Source: Prevotella melaninogenica
GTDB taxonomy: Bacteria; Bacteroidota; Bacteroidia; Bacteroidales; Bacteroidaceae
Reading direction: 5' to 3'
Assembly: GCF_018127965.1 (NCBI RefSeq)
Contig: NZ_CP072349.1
Location: 1,244,001-1,308,000 of the forward strand
DNA length: 64,000 nt
The notes beneath the pieces were generated by a model. The model ran no database searches and had not been told where the DNA came from. It was given only the letters and a program-made list of their open reading frames with translations. The number at the start of each line of letters is the position of its first letter. The first letter of the stretch is position 1. The position numbers were made by a program, and so were the translations under genes. Of the stretch, positions 27,852 through 37,507 are shown piece by piece.

Positions 27852-29831
27852 ATGAGGCAGTTGGCTTCTTTCTTACTTTTATTGTGCCCACTCGGTGCGA
27901 TAGCACAGACTATTGATTCTGACACAACACAAACTATAGAGGAGGTTGTAGTCAATGGTTTCCGCATTTCTGGAAATGTATTGGCGAGTTCGCCAGTACA
28001 GACGCTTTCACATGCAGATATGGAACGACTTGGCATCCGTGATATGGGCGATGCCCTGAAACGCTTTGCTGGTGTGCAAGTGAAAGACTATGGTGGTGTA
28101 GGCGGTATGAAGACGGTCAACATCCGTGGACTTGGAGCTGGTCATACGGGAGTCGTTTATGATGGTGTTCAGGTGGGTGACTGCCAAAGCGGACAAGTAG
28201 ACCTATCTCGCTTTACCCTCGATAATATCTCACTCATCAGTCTTCAAATTGGTCAAGACGACAATATTTATCAGAGTGCAAAGTCATATGCTTCTGCAGG
28301 AATGATTAATATTAGTACACTGCAGGGCTATACAGACCGTAATAGTCAATCAACAAGAAAGAAGACTCAGCTCGCGGCAACCATCCGAACAGGTAGTTAT
28401 GGTCTATTCTCACCTTCCCTACTCTTCCACCAGCAGTTTTCACGCCTTGGTATTGGGGCATACGGAAGCTATGAAAGGGCTGATGGCGTTTACGCTTTCA
28501 AATTGAAAAATGGTGTTAAGACTATCAATGAACGACGTAACAATAGTGACATTGAGACTTGGAGAGGAGAAATTAACCTTGATTATCAGTTCAGTGATAA
28601 GCAAATACTGAAGTGGAAGACATACGGTTTCACCTCTCATCGAGGCTTACCGGGTGCAGTCATCTACGATAACACCTACTCTGCTGAACGATTAGTAGAC
28701 AAAAATGTCTTTACACAACTGTTCTATGAGAACCAATTTAGCCAGCATATCAAGTTGAAAGCAGCTGCTAAATGGAATTATTCATGGTCACGCTACTCAG
28801 ATGTGCCTGCCAGTGGCTATAAAGAAGATATCTACAGACAGCAGGAAGCATATCTAACAGCAACCTTATGGAGCGAGCCTTTACAAGGACTTCATCTCTC
28901 TTTGGCACAAGACTATGCACATAATCACCTTTCAATGTCGCTTTCACAGGCTGCAAACCCTACACGTAACTCTCTGTGGACAGCATTGGCAGCAAACTAT
29001 CGCATAGGTCAATTCACATTCAACACATCACTTCTTGCAACGAATATAACAGAACAAGTAAGACTCGGTAATGCCTCTAACGGCTTCCATCGTCTTTCGC
29101 CAGCCTTCAGTTTACAATGGAGAGCCTTACAAGACCTTCGTTTCCGCTTTGGATATAAGGATATCTTCCGCACACCAACACTCAATGAACTTTACTATAC
29201 AGGCATTGGCAATCGCCGATTAAACCCAGAAAAGTCACGTCAGTGGAATCTTGGTGCAACCTATTCTCACACCTTCAATCACACCCTTCAGCTTTCGTTG
29301 ACGGCAGATGGATACTTCGGTAATGTCACAGATAAGATTATTGCAGTACCAAAGATGTTCTACTGGCAAATGATGAATGCTGGTAAAGTGCGACAATTAG
29401 GGCTTGACATATCCGCTAACGCCGAGAAACGATGGGGCAAAGACTGGACCCTCAGTGTGACAGGAAGCTATAGCATGCTCAATGCAACCGACAGAACTAA
29501 TCCAACCGATATTTACTATGGACACCAGATAGCTTATACTCCACGCCATTCGGGTTCAATCAGTTCGCTGCTACATACCCCGTGGCTGGACTTAAGCTAT
29601 AATCTACTGTTAATGGGTGAACGTTATTCGCTGGGATATAATATTCCAAATAACCGTATGGCAGCCTTTACCGACCATAGTATCACGATTTCAAAGGATA
29701 TAAACTTCCTCGAACAGCAACTACATCTACAGTTTGACTTACGCAACCTTGGTAATAAAAACTATGAGGTTGTACGCTTTTATCCTATGCCAGGAACAAA
29801 CTGGCGATTCTCAGTAAGTTGGAAACTCTGA
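27852..29831 (+). CDS. btuB: BtuB-like TonB-dependent vitamin B12 receptor
   Basis: Outer-membrane receptor for cobalamin uptake, energised by TonB. The 659-aa product has a signal peptide (MRQLASFLLLLCPLGAIAQ), a TonB-box-like start (TIEEVVVNG), a plug domain (MERLGIRDMGDALKRFAGVQ; GGMKTVNIRGLG) and a barrel ending in NWRFSVSWKL. The start at 27852 precedes the signal peptide directly; an earlier in-frame codon adds six residues that break it. Assignment to cobalamin rests on the riboswitch immediately upstream and the BtuG-like gene behind. Confidence 0.9.
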   Translation: MRQLASFLLLLCPLGAIAQTIDSDTTQTIEEVVVNGFRISGNVLASSPVQTLSHADMERLGIRDMGDALKRFAGVQVKDYGGVGGMKTVNIRGLGAGHTGVVYDGVQVGDCQSGQVDLSRFTLDNISLISLQIGQDDNIYQSAKSYASAGMINISTLQGYTDRNSQSTRKKTQLAATIRTGSYGLFSPSLLFHQQFSRLGIGAYGSYERADGVYAFKLKNGVKTINERRNNSDIETWRGEINLDYQFSDKQILKWKTYGFTSHRGLPGAVIYDNTYSAERLVDKNVFTQLFYENQFSQHIKLKAAAKWNYSWSRYSDVPASGYKEDIYRQQEAYLTATLWSEPLQGLHLSLAQDYAHNHLSMSLSQAANPTRNSLWTALAANYRIGQFTFNTSLLATNITEQVRLGNASNGFHRLSPAFSLQWRALQDLRFRFGYKDIFRTPTLNELYYTGIGNRRLNPEKSRQWNLGATYSHTFNHTLQLSLTADGYFGNVTDKIIAVPKMFYWQMMNAGKVRQLGLDISANAEKRWGKDWTLSVTGSYSMLNATDRTNPTDIYYGHQIAYTPRHSGSISSLLHTPWLDLSYNLLLMGERYSLGYNIPNNRMAAFTDHSITISKDINFLEQQLHLQFDLRNLGNKNYEVVRFYPMPGTNWRFSVSWKL

Positions 29832-29929
29832 GGAAAAAGTAGCAAAAAAGCAAAAGAGGAATGTGCAAAAATAATAAGAAAGAGAACAAAACAAGATAAC
29901 AATAAATTATAAACAAAACAACAAGAAAA

Positions 29930-30979
29930 ATGAAAAAGAATCTTCTTACACTTGGTGTTATTCTTATGTCAGCACTTACATTTACGGCTTGTAGTGATGA
30001 TAATGACTTTACTTACACACAGCCAGCAGTATCTAACACAGATGTATATGTTGCTTGTGCTGGTAACTGGAATGCAAATGATGGTACAGTGGGTATTCTC
30101 GACTATAATAGCGAGTCACGTCCAACTGCACCATACATCTACAGTGATGCTTATAGAACTCAGAATGGTATCGGAATCGGTGATGCACAGGACTTAATTG
30201 TCTTTGGAACTAAGCTTGTCGTTACTTGTACAACCTCTTCAAAGGTTGAAGTTTTGGACCGAATGGGTAAGAAAGAACAGACAATTAAGTTGCATAACGC
30301 CAGCCCACGCTATTTGGCAACAGATGGTAATTATGTTTACTTCTCTGCTTACAATGGTAAGCTATACAAGATGAATCCTAACAACCCAGTACAGCCATTG
30401 GTTGACTCTGTAGAAGTAGGCGATCATCCAGAGGCACTTTCTGTTGCTAATGGTAAACTTTATGCAAACATCTCAGGTTATGGTAAAGGAAATACTGTTG
30501 CTGTTGTTGACTGTAACTCATTTAAGAAGACAAAGACACTTACCGTAGGTAAGAATCCTTATAACCAGAATATTGCTGTTGGTAATGATGTTTACTTTGT
30601 ATCAATGTTCAATAACGATGATGCTCTTGTACAGAAGATTAATGCTAAAAACGATGAGGTTAAAAAGCTCTTCAAGGCAAGTTCAATTGCATACAGTGCT
30701 AAGAAGAACGCACTCGTATGCCTATATGCTACCTACTATGATACTAATAAGCGTTTCTTTATCTATGATCTCGCAACAGGAAAGGAAACCGACCTTGATA
30801 TGGCAGGCCTTAAAAATCCTTCACAGGTTAATGTTGACCGTTATGGTAACATCTATGTTATAGATACCCCAAGCTATACAGCACCAAGTGAAGTATTCTA
30901 TTACTCTCCAGAGGGCAAACTCATTCAGGGAAAAATTGTAGTTGGATATAGCGCACAGAACGTTCGCTTTGCCAACTAA
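29930..30979 (+). CDS. BtuG-like surface beta-propeller lipoprotein
   Basis: Probable cell-surface cobalamin-capturing partner of the receptor. The 349-aa product has a lipobox ending TACS (Cys21) followed by SDDND, matching the Bacteroides surface-export signal (S-D-D-D-D type). The body is YncE/DUF5074-like beta-propeller repeats (ASPRYLATDGNYVYFSAYNG; HPEALSVANGKLYANISGYG; NPSQVNVDRYGNIYVIDTP). In Bacteroides thetaiotaomicron, BtuG is such a propeller encoded beside BtuB and binds B12 very tightly. Here it lies 98 bases behind the receptor, under the same riboswitch. The gene name is withheld because identity is by architecture and context. Confidence 0.8.
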   Translation: MKKNLLTLGVILMSALTFTACSDDNDFTYTQPAVSNTDVYVACAGNWNANDGTVGILDYNSESRPTAPYIYSDAYRTQNGIGIGDAQDLIVFGTKLVVTCTTSSKVEVLDRMGKKEQTIKLHNASPRYLATDGNYVYFSAYNGKLYKMNPNNPVQPLVDSVEVGDHPEALSVANGKLYANISGYGKGNTVAVVDCNSFKKTKTLTVGKNPYNQNIAVGNDVYFVSMFNNDDALVQKINAKNDEVKKLFKASSIAYSAKKNALVCLYATYYDTNKRFFIYDLATGKETDLDMAGLKNPSQVNVDRYGNIYVIDTPSYTAPSEVFYYSPEGKLIQGKIVVGYSAQNVRFAN

Positions 30980-30988
30980 GAAAAATAA

Positions 30989-31075
30989 TACAGCCTGACT
31001 TTATGACTTAAGTAAAGCGTCAAACTCATCATAAAGTTTTATACAAAACACAGACACTATAAGGTCAAGGCTGTA
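30989..31075 (+). terminator. Long-range hairpin after the BtuG-like gene
   Basis: TACAGCCTGACTTTAT (30989-31004) pairs with 31059-31075 with small bulges. An independent compact hairpin follows. Confidence 0.5.
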
Positions 31076-31096
31076 TAAAACTCGCTATAAACGATA

Positions 31097-31135
31097 AATA
31101 GGAGGTGCATGACTTGTGCATCTCCTATAATTTTA
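31097..31135 (+). terminator. Terminator of the cobalamin unit
   Basis: ATAGGAG (31098-31104) with CTCCTAT (31122-31128), extended by TGCA/TGCA, followed by AATTTT. Confidence 0.7.
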
Positions 31136-31206
31136 TCGTAGTAAAACACGATAATAGCTCTTCCCACCTTACAAATAACAGATTGTTTTCAAAGCTATAA
31201 ACCATT

Positions 31207-31285
31207 CTAATAATTGGTGTTAAGCCTGCGCACCATTGGTGTTAAGCCTCCACACAATATGTGCTGAGCCTCCACACAATGATAA
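31207..31285. repeat. 22-bp tandem array, family I (locus D)
   Basis: Units at 31207 (half decayed), 31229 and 31251, with a partial unit at 31273, all 22 bases apart: CGCACCATTGGTGTTAAGCC and CACACAATATGTGCTGAGCC. The spacer TTAAGCCTC is itself conserved between units. Confidence 0.75.
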
Positions 31286-31481
31286 AGAAAGGGAAGAAAA
31301 CTTAATGATAGATTTCCTTTCATATAGAGAAATAAGCATAATGATAAGGCATGCTTTCAATGTAAAAGATAACCCTTAACTTAACACTATTCACCAAAGA
31401 CAATTCTGTATTTGTAATATTCTATCCTCTTTCATTCCGTTTCTCTGCTTTCTTATAACAAAGCAATTTCTACAAAATAAG

Positions 31482-31567
31482 TTTTCCTGTCATTCCTATC
31501 ATCTAATTTAACCATGCAACCTACTGATTTACAAAACATTTAAACAAAGTGTTAAAAGTGACAGCAA
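31482..31567 (+). repeat. CCTGTCAT element, copy 1
   Basis: Begins TTTTCCTGTCATTCCT and ends GTTAAAAGTGACAGCAA, with a variable centre. The ends contain the inverted pair CTGTCA/TGACAG. Two further copies lie at 44981-45056 (minus) and 61034-61117. The rest of the 31136-31652 gap shows no gene; a 13-codon ORF at 31603 is too short to support. Confidence 0.6.
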
Positions 31568-31652
31568 AACAAAATAAAACTACTTTGTTGCATTTTCGTA
31601 AGATGGAAAAGATTCTACTTCTTACTTTACCTCTCATTTCCTAAAGAATAGA

Positions 31653-31707
31653 ATAAGCCCTCACCTATCCACATGATAATATTCAGATTAAACAGATGAG
31701 GGCTTAT
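31653..31707 (-). terminator. Terminator of nhaD
   Basis: ATAAGCCCTCA (31653-31663) pairs perfectly with 31697-31707, just beyond the nhaD stop codon. Confidence 0.7.
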
Positions 31708-31740
31708 GCTACTAAAATATAGTATTTTAAGAGTTAGCGA

Positions 31741-33126
31741 TTAAAGCGGAGTGGTAAAAATATATGTACGCATAATCCAGTATGAAAGGATACCAGCAAT
31801 ATAACCTAAGAAAGCAATCCACGTAATGCGCTTCATATACCAGCCAAAGGTAATCTTCTCAAGACCCATAACAACAACACCTGCTGCAGAACCAACGATG
31901 AGCATTGAACCGCCCACACCAGCACAATAAGCAAGCAACTGCCAGAAGATACCATCCACTGCCATATCTGGCTCTATTCCAATAGGATACATACCCATAC
32001 TACCAGCTACGAGCGGAACGTTGTCAACAATAGCTGAAAGTACACCGATAATACCAGTCACAGCATAATGATTGCCATTGAAGGTTGTGTTCAAACCACT
32101 ACCTAACTCCTTCAACACACCTACTTCCTCCAAACAAGCCACAGCCATCAAAATACCAAGGAAGAAAAGGATAGTAGACATATCGATACGACTCAACAAA
32201 CTACTTACACGTTTAGAGAACTGAATCTCATCACCTCTTTTCTTATGAAGATTACGATAGAATACTTCTGTCACAGTCCATAAAATACCCAATACGAGCA
32301 AAATACCAGCAAAAGGAGGTAAATCAGTAAAGAAGTGGAACAAAGGAACAGAGCAAAGACCGCCTACACCGATTGCAAAGACAACCTTACGCTGGAACCC
32401 ATTAAACTCCAAGACTTCGCGATCACCTGACATATCGCTTGACATATCATCATACTGGATATTACCTTTCAAAAGCATCTGAAGCAAGAATGCTGGTATC
32501 AACATTGAAACTAATGAAGGAATAAATATCTCACTGAGTACACCACCTGCAGTTATCATACCTGCATTCCACAACATAATCGTAGTTACGTCACCAATTG
32601 GAGAGAAAGCTCCACCTGAATTAGCAGCAATAATAACTAACGAAGCGTAAATCATTCGGTCGTGCTTATCCTGTACAAGCTTACGCAAAATCATAACCAT
32701 CACAATACTTGTCGTTAGGTTATCAAGGATAGCAGAAAGGAAGAAAGTCATAAAGGCAATCTTCCACAACAGACTACGCTTTGTCTTAGACTGCATTACA
32801 TTCTTTACCCAGTTGAAACCACCGTTCTGATCAACGATTTCCACAATCGTCATAGCTCCCATAAGGAAGAAGAGTGTGGTAGCTGTATCGCCTAAATGCT
32901 CCGTTATCAAAGTATTTACAAACGACACAACCTTATCACCTGTTCCCATAAAGTCTGGGTGCATCAGCTGTACAAACGGTGCTGGATCAAACATGTAAAG
33001 TGTCCAGCAGAAAACAAACATCAATAAGGCAACTGCTGCCTTGTTAACCTTAGTAAGGCTCTCCATTGCAATGAGCGCATAGCCCAGCACGAAGACTACA
33101 ATAATCGCAATTGTTAGTGTAGACAT
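31741..33126 (-). CDS. nhaD: Na+/H+ antiporter NhaD
   Basis: Inner-membrane sodium/proton exchanger of the ion transporter superfamily. The 461-aa length is normal for NhaD, with about 12 hydrophobic segments. Family landmarks are ILDNLTTSIVMVMILRK, ANSGGAFSPIGDVTTIMLW, LSAIVDNVPLVAGSMGMY and GVGGSMLIVGSAAGVVVMG. Its -7 box is TATCTTTG at 33161-33168. A role in pH and sodium homeostasis is inferred from the family. Confidence 0.9.
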   Translation of the reverse strand: MSTLTIAIIVVFVLGYALIAMESLTKVNKAAVALLMFVFCWTLYMFDPAPFVQLMHPDFMGTGDKVVSFVNTLITEHLGDTATTLFFLMGAMTIVEIVDQNGGFNWVKNVMQSKTKRSLLWKIAFMTFFLSAILDNLTTSIVMVMILRKLVQDKHDRMIYASLVIIAANSGGAFSPIGDVTTIMLWNAGMITAGGVLSEIFIPSLVSMLIPAFLLQMLLKGNIQYDDMSSDMSGDREVLEFNGFQRKVVFAIGVGGLCSVPLFHFFTDLPPFAGILLVLGILWTVTEVFYRNLHKKRGDEIQFSKRVSSLLSRIDMSTILFFLGILMAVACLEEVGVLKELGSGLNTTFNGNHYAVTGIIGVLSAIVDNVPLVAGSMGMYPIGIEPDMAVDGIFWQLLAYCAGVGGSMLIVGSAAGVVVMGLEKITFGWYMKRITWIAFLGYIAGILSYWIMRTYIFTTPL

Positions 33127-33160
33127 AAATGATTATAATTTCTAATATTTTATTAGTGTA

Positions 33161-33168
33161 CAAAGATA
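33161..33168 (-). promoter_or_regulatory. -7 box of nhaD
   Basis: TATCTTTG on the minus strand, 34 bases before the start codon. A divergent -7 box (TATATTTG, 33243-33250, plus strand) serves the Nudix gene. Confidence 0.6.
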
Positions 33169-33302
33169 CGCAAAAGATATGAGTTGCCTATAAAGAATTG
33201 AAATTAATTCTAAGAAAGATAGACTTATTTGGCAAATTGTAGTATATTTGCAAATAAAGCAAGAAGTAAGAGGTCGAAAATAACCGAACGATAGATAAAA
33301 TT

Positions 33303-33698
33303 ATGGAAAAGAAACATCTCAACGTTGTCTGCGCTGTTATTCATGACGGTGAAAAGATTCTATGTACACAGCGATTGCGTAAAGGTCCTAATTACATTGC
33401 TGAACATTGGGAGTTTCCAGGTGGTAAAGTCAATGAAGGAGAAAGTGATTATGAGGCTTTGCGTCGTGAGATACTTGAGGAAATGGACTGGAACATCTAT
33501 GTCGGAGCAAAACTTGGGAGTGTTGAATATGACTATCCAGACTTTTCAATCAGCCTTACTGCCTATGACTGTATGGCACATGACAATGATTTCAAGCTTC
33601 TCGAACATATTGACTCCTGCTGGTTGAAACCAGAAGAGTTCTCAAGACTCGATTGGGCTGAGGCTGATGCGGCACTAATCAAACAGCTTTGGAAATAA
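33303..33698 (+). CDS. Nudix hydrolase, MutT-like
   Basis: A 131-aa Nudix protein, probably hydrolysing 8-oxo-dGTP or a related nucleotide. The Nudix box is visible as GGKVNEGESDYEALRREILE followed by EM; the box glycine near its end is replaced by Asp (EEMDW). WEFPGGK and the size fit the MutT branch, but substrate cannot be settled from sequence. It precedes the DNA ligase gene by 79 bases on the same strand, a plausible DNA-maintenance pair. Confidence 0.85.
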   Translation: MEKKHLNVVCAVIHDGEKILCTQRLRKGPNYIAEHWEFPGGKVNEGESDYEALRREILEEMDWNIYVGAKLGSVEYDYPDFSISLTAYDCMAHDNDFKLLEHIDSCWLKPEEFSRLDWAEADAALIKQLWK

Positions 33699-33777
33699 AC
33701 TCAACCACCTTTTCACAACCAACTTTTACTTATACTCACTTAGTACGATTTACCATCGTTTATCAACAAACAAAACA

Positions 33778-35799
33778 ATGAACAAAGAGATACAATCACT
33801 TGTTAATCAACTTAATGCTGCATCCGACGCTTATTACAATGGTCGTGACGAACTTATGACAGACTATGAATGGGATGCAGCCTTTGATAAGCTAAAAAAG
33901 TTAGAAGAAGAAACGGGTATTATACTCCCCGATTCTCCAACACAAAATGTATCTGCCGATAATGTTGCCGGTAAAAAAGAAGAACATGAGTTCCCTGCAC
34001 TATCCTTGGCAAAAACTAAGAAGGTAGAAGACCTTGCTAAATGGGCAGAGAATAAACCTATATGGCTCTCATGGAAGTTGGATGGTTTGACACTTGTTGT
34101 TACATACGATAATGGTAAACTGACAAAGGTTGTCACACGTGGAAATGGTCATATTGGCACCAATATTACTCATCTTTCTACGGCTATTGATGGTATCTTG
34201 CAAACCATTCCCTATAAGGGACATCTTGTTATCCGTGGTGAAGCTGTCATCAGTTATCCTGACTTTGAGCAGTTTAACATGGAAGCAGAGGAAGAATATG
34301 CCAACCCTCGCAACCTCGCATCAGGCTCTCTCACACTGAAAGACATCAATGAAGTAAAAGCCCGCCACTTGCGTTGGATTCCTTTTACACTCGTTTATAC
34401 AGAGGAAGAAATAACTTCTTGGGGCAAAAGAATGGAGTGGCTTGAACAACAAGGATTCAAGGTTATAGATAGAGAGGTTATCGAACAGCCTACCGTTGAC
34501 AATATAGAAGCGGTCATTCATCATTGGACAGAAAGAGTTACTGGCGTAAGTTCATCACCATTTCCCTACCCTGTTGACGGCTTGGTAATCTCATACGACG
34601 ACACCGTTTATGCTGCAACAGGTTCTGTCACTGGTCATCATGCCACACGTGCAGGCTATGCTTTTAAATGGCAAGACGAGAGCGCTGAAACAGAATTAGA
34701 CTATATAGAATGGTCATGTGCTGCTTCAACAATCTCGCCAGTAGCTATTTTTCGTCCTGTAGACTTAGAAGGAACAACCGTTAAACGTGCTTCCCTTTGT
34801 AATATCTCCGAATGTGAACGATTAGGGATTGGTGATAAAGGAACGAAGATAGCTGTTATAAAGGCAAATAAGATTATTCCAAAGGTTATCAATGTCATTG
34901 AAAGCGTTGGTACTTTCCATATTCCTGAGACTTGCCCAGTATGCCATTCTGCTACAGAAGTTAGCGAAAGCGAGGTTAGTGGAACACGCACACTACACTG
35001 TACCAATACACATTGTCCAGCTAAACAGCTGAAGAAGTTTGGTAGATTTGTATCAAAAGAAGGTGTAAACATTGACGGCCTCTCTGAACAGACCGTGCAA
35101 AAATTTATTAACCTTGGCTGGATTCGTGAATATGCTGACCTTTTCCATCTTACAGAACATGCCACAGAGCTGCGTACAATGGAAGGTTTCGGAAACAAGA
35201 GTGTCACTAAGTTATTGGCTGCTATTGAAAAGGCTCGTAATGTTGAAGCTCGTCGTCTGCTCTTTGCTTTAAACATTCCCCTTGTTGGACAAGATGTTTG
35301 TAATCGTCTTTTATCAGCATATCCATTGGAGGAACTTATTAAAACGGCTACAGAAAGTGCAGCAGAAGATGTCTTCTCGACCATTGCTGGTATTGGGCCA
35401 GAGAAGAGTGCAAGTTTTGTACGCTGGATGAAAGATAATGATAATCAATCAATGCTACAGCATCTGTTGGTTGAGCTAAACGTTAGTCAACCTTCATCAG
35501 CACCAACTGGTGATAGTTGCCAAGGATTAACCTTCGTCGTTACTGGTGATGTTCACCATTATAAGAATCGTAACGAACTGAAAGCATACATAGAAAGTCA
35601 AGGTGGTAAGGTAACTGGTTCTGTTTCTAAATCAACGAATTATCTTATAAACAATGACGTAGAAAGTACTTCTGGAAAGAATCAGAAAGCAAAGGAACTT
35701 TCCATTCCTATTATCTCTGAAGATGAATTCATAGCTCGCTTTGCACAGGTTACAGCACCAGAAACATCTTCACAACCAACAGAAGGAAGTCTATTCTAA
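33778..35799 (+). CDS. ligA: NAD-dependent DNA ligase, divergent LigA
   Basis: Seals nicks in DNA using NAD. The 673-aa chain has the usual order: Ia domain (AASDAYYNGRDELMTDYEWD), adenylation domain with the active-site lysine in KLDG (100-103) and TRGNGHIG, OB fold, four-Cys zinc finger (CPVCHS ... CTNTHCPAKQ), helix-hairpin-helix repeats, and a C-terminal BRCT domain (LTFVVTGDVHHYKNRNELK). It departs from ordinary LigA in several blocks, for example NPRNLASGSLTLKDI and IKANKIIPKV. It may therefore be a second, specialised ligase rather than the replicative one. Confidence 0.88.
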   Translation: MNKEIQSLVNQLNAASDAYYNGRDELMTDYEWDAAFDKLKKLEEETGIILPDSPTQNVSADNVAGKKEEHEFPALSLAKTKKVEDLAKWAENKPIWLSWKLDGLTLVVTYDNGKLTKVVTRGNGHIGTNITHLSTAIDGILQTIPYKGHLVIRGEAVISYPDFEQFNMEAEEEYANPRNLASGSLTLKDINEVKARHLRWIPFTLVYTEEEITSWGKRMEWLEQQGFKVIDREVIEQPTVDNIEAVIHHWTERVTGVSSSPFPYPVDGLVISYDDTVYAATGSVTGHHATRAGYAFKWQDESAETELDYIEWSCAASTISPVAIFRPVDLEGTTVKRASLCNISECERLGIGDKGTKIAVIKANKIIPKVINVIESVGTFHIPETCPVCHSATEVSESEVSGTRTLHCTNTHCPAKQLKKFGRFVSKEGVNIDGLSEQTVQKFINLGWIREYADLFHLTEHATELRTMEGFGNKSVTKLLAAIEKARNVEARRLLFALNIPLVGQDVCNRLLSAYPLEELIKTATESAAEDVFSTIAGIGPEKSASFVRWMKDNDNQSMLQHLLVELNVSQPSSAPTGDSCQGLTFVVTGDVHHYKNRNELKAYIESQGGKVTGSVSKSTNYLINNDVESTSGKNQKAKELSIPIISEDEFIARFAQVTAPETSSQPTEGSLF

Positions 35800-35827
35800 G
35801 ATATAGATTCTATAAACATATAAAGAA

Positions 35828-35893
35828 GGTGTATCAAAATGCAAATGACCATTTCTATACTCGGTTTTGAGTAAAGAAATGGTCTTTTCTTTA
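35828..35893 (+). terminator. Remnant of the ligA terminator, split by the IS
   Basis: The arm GGTGTATCAAAATGCAAAT (35828-35846) has its partner ATTTGTATTTTGACACATC at 37547-37565, on the far side of the insertion. Between arm and IS sits a second hairpin, GACCATTTCT (35847-35856) with AGAAATGGTC, then TTTTCTTTA. The inner hairpin should still terminate. Confidence 0.65.
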
Positions 35894-35894
35894 A

Positions 35895-37507
35895 CTCTAC
35901 CTTAATTCCGCAGCATAAATTCTTGCAAGAACTCCAAGTGTCTGAGAAACAAAGTTCTCAAAACACTTGGATATGTCAGAAATTTCACCTATCTTAGTGC
36001 TACCAACAAAAAAAACAAATAAAATATCTGACATGACAAAGGTAGCAATTAAAAACGAGAATATCACTTCTTTCGGTGGAATTTATCATATTATGGACGT
36101 TTTCTCAAAGCTGGGCTTTGAAAAACTTACCGAATCTGTATTGGGCAGACGTGGAAGTAGTGGCAAAGCATTCAGCCATGGAAGTATTTTCGGCTCTCTC
36201 TTCTTCAGCTACCTTTGTGGTGGAGAATGCCTTGAGAGGACATCAATGCACTTATAGGGCAGTTCAGGCAGAGACCTAATACGCTATTACCCAGTGCCGA
36301 CACTGTGGGGCGCGGACTAAAGGAGCTTGCCGAGAAAAATATTGTCTATAAGAGCGAGACCTCCGACAAGTCGTATAGTTTCAACACGGCAGAAAAGTTG
36401 AATACCTTACTTTTACGAATGATACGGAGGATGGGGCTTATAAAGGTGGGTAGCCATGTTGACTTAGACTTTGACCACCAGTTTATTCCAGCCCACAAGT
36501 TCGATGCAAAGTATTCTTACAAGCAGGATTTTGGCTATTTCCCTGGTTGGGCTTCCATTGGGGGAATCATAGTCGGAGGTGAGAATCGTGACGGAAACAC
36601 CTATGTGAGATTCCATCAAGAAGACACGCTCCGTCGCATTATGGACCGTGTGACCTCCGAGCTTGGTGTCGTGATAGAGCGTTTCCGTGCCGACTGCGGG
36701 TCGTTTTCAAAGGAAATTATCCAAACCGTAGAGCAGCGTTGCAACACGTTCTATATACGTGCTGCCAACTGTGGCAGCCGCTATGAAGAGTTCCGCCAAC
36801 TGAAAGAATAGAAGAGCGTTGAGCTTGGCTATGAGAAATGCGATGTCACATCCATCAGCATGGACAACCTCATCGAAGGAAAGTCATACAGGCTTGTCGT
36901 ACAGCGTAGTCCTTTAAGGGACAAGGATGGTAAGAAACAGACGGATATGTTCGGAGTGATATACACATACCGCTGTATCCTCACCAATAACTGGACATCT
37001 ACTGAGAAAGACATCATTACATTTTATAATGAGCGTGGAGCAAGCGAAAAGAACTTCGACATACAGAACAATGACTTCGGCTGGTCGCATCTGCCCTTTT
37101 CCTTTATGGCTGAGAACATGGTTTTCATGATGGTTACTGCCATGCTGAAGAACTTCTATCTCTATCTCGTCTGTCATATCAGCGAGAAGGTCAAGCCATT
37201 GAAAAAGACAAGCAGACTGAAAGCCTTTATCCTACATTTTGTCAGCGTGCCAGCAAAATGGGTGCGCACTGGAAGGCAGAACGTTCTGAACCTATATACA
37301 AATAAAAACTACTACTCTGAGGTCTTCCTTGAATAAACATCATTTTGGTGGTTTTTCATACTTCCCCATTGGTTTGGTGGGGGATTTTATGCCTATGCAA
37401 GAACCAAGAACCCCAGAAAATCCCCATATCAATGGATAAATCCAAAAATGTCACTTCAATATATAAAAGTACTTCACAAGGAATAATGCTGCGGAATTGA
37501 GGCTCTA
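35895..37507. mobile_element. IS1380-family insertion sequence, decayed
   Basis: The element spans 35900-37502 (1603 bp) between direct repeats CTCTA (35895-35899 and 37503-37507). Terminal inverted repeats begin CCTTAATTCCGCAGCAT on the left and CCTCAATTCCGCAGCAT on the right (read inward), extending imperfectly through TTCTTG. It carries one transposase gene that is frameshifted and interrupted by a stop, so it cannot move by itself. The 5-bp target duplication is intact, indicating no later rearrangement at this site. Confidence 0.85.
36033..37336 (+). pseudogene. IS1380-family transposase, inactivated
   Basis: DDE transposase broken twice. The first frame (from MTKVAIKNENITSFGG) is coherent until GGECLE, where an extra AG at about 36236 shifts the frame. 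Removing it continues DINALIGQFRQRPN and VGRGLKELAEKN. A second lesion is an in-frame TAG at 36809-36811, after RQLKE, with the same frame resuming as KSVELGYEKC. Recognisable catalytic regions are VDLDFDHQFIPAHKFD, ERFRADCGSFSKE and FYNERGASEKNFD. The repaired length would be about 433 aa, normal for the family. Confidence 0.85.

Noticed and set aside
31603..31644. 13-codon ORF near the CCTGTCAT element
   Set aside because: Too short to judge; no clear promoter or conservation evidence.
34701..35384. 227-codon minus-strand open frame inside ligA
   Set aside because: Antisense to well-conserved ligase domains, with no family resemblance of its own.
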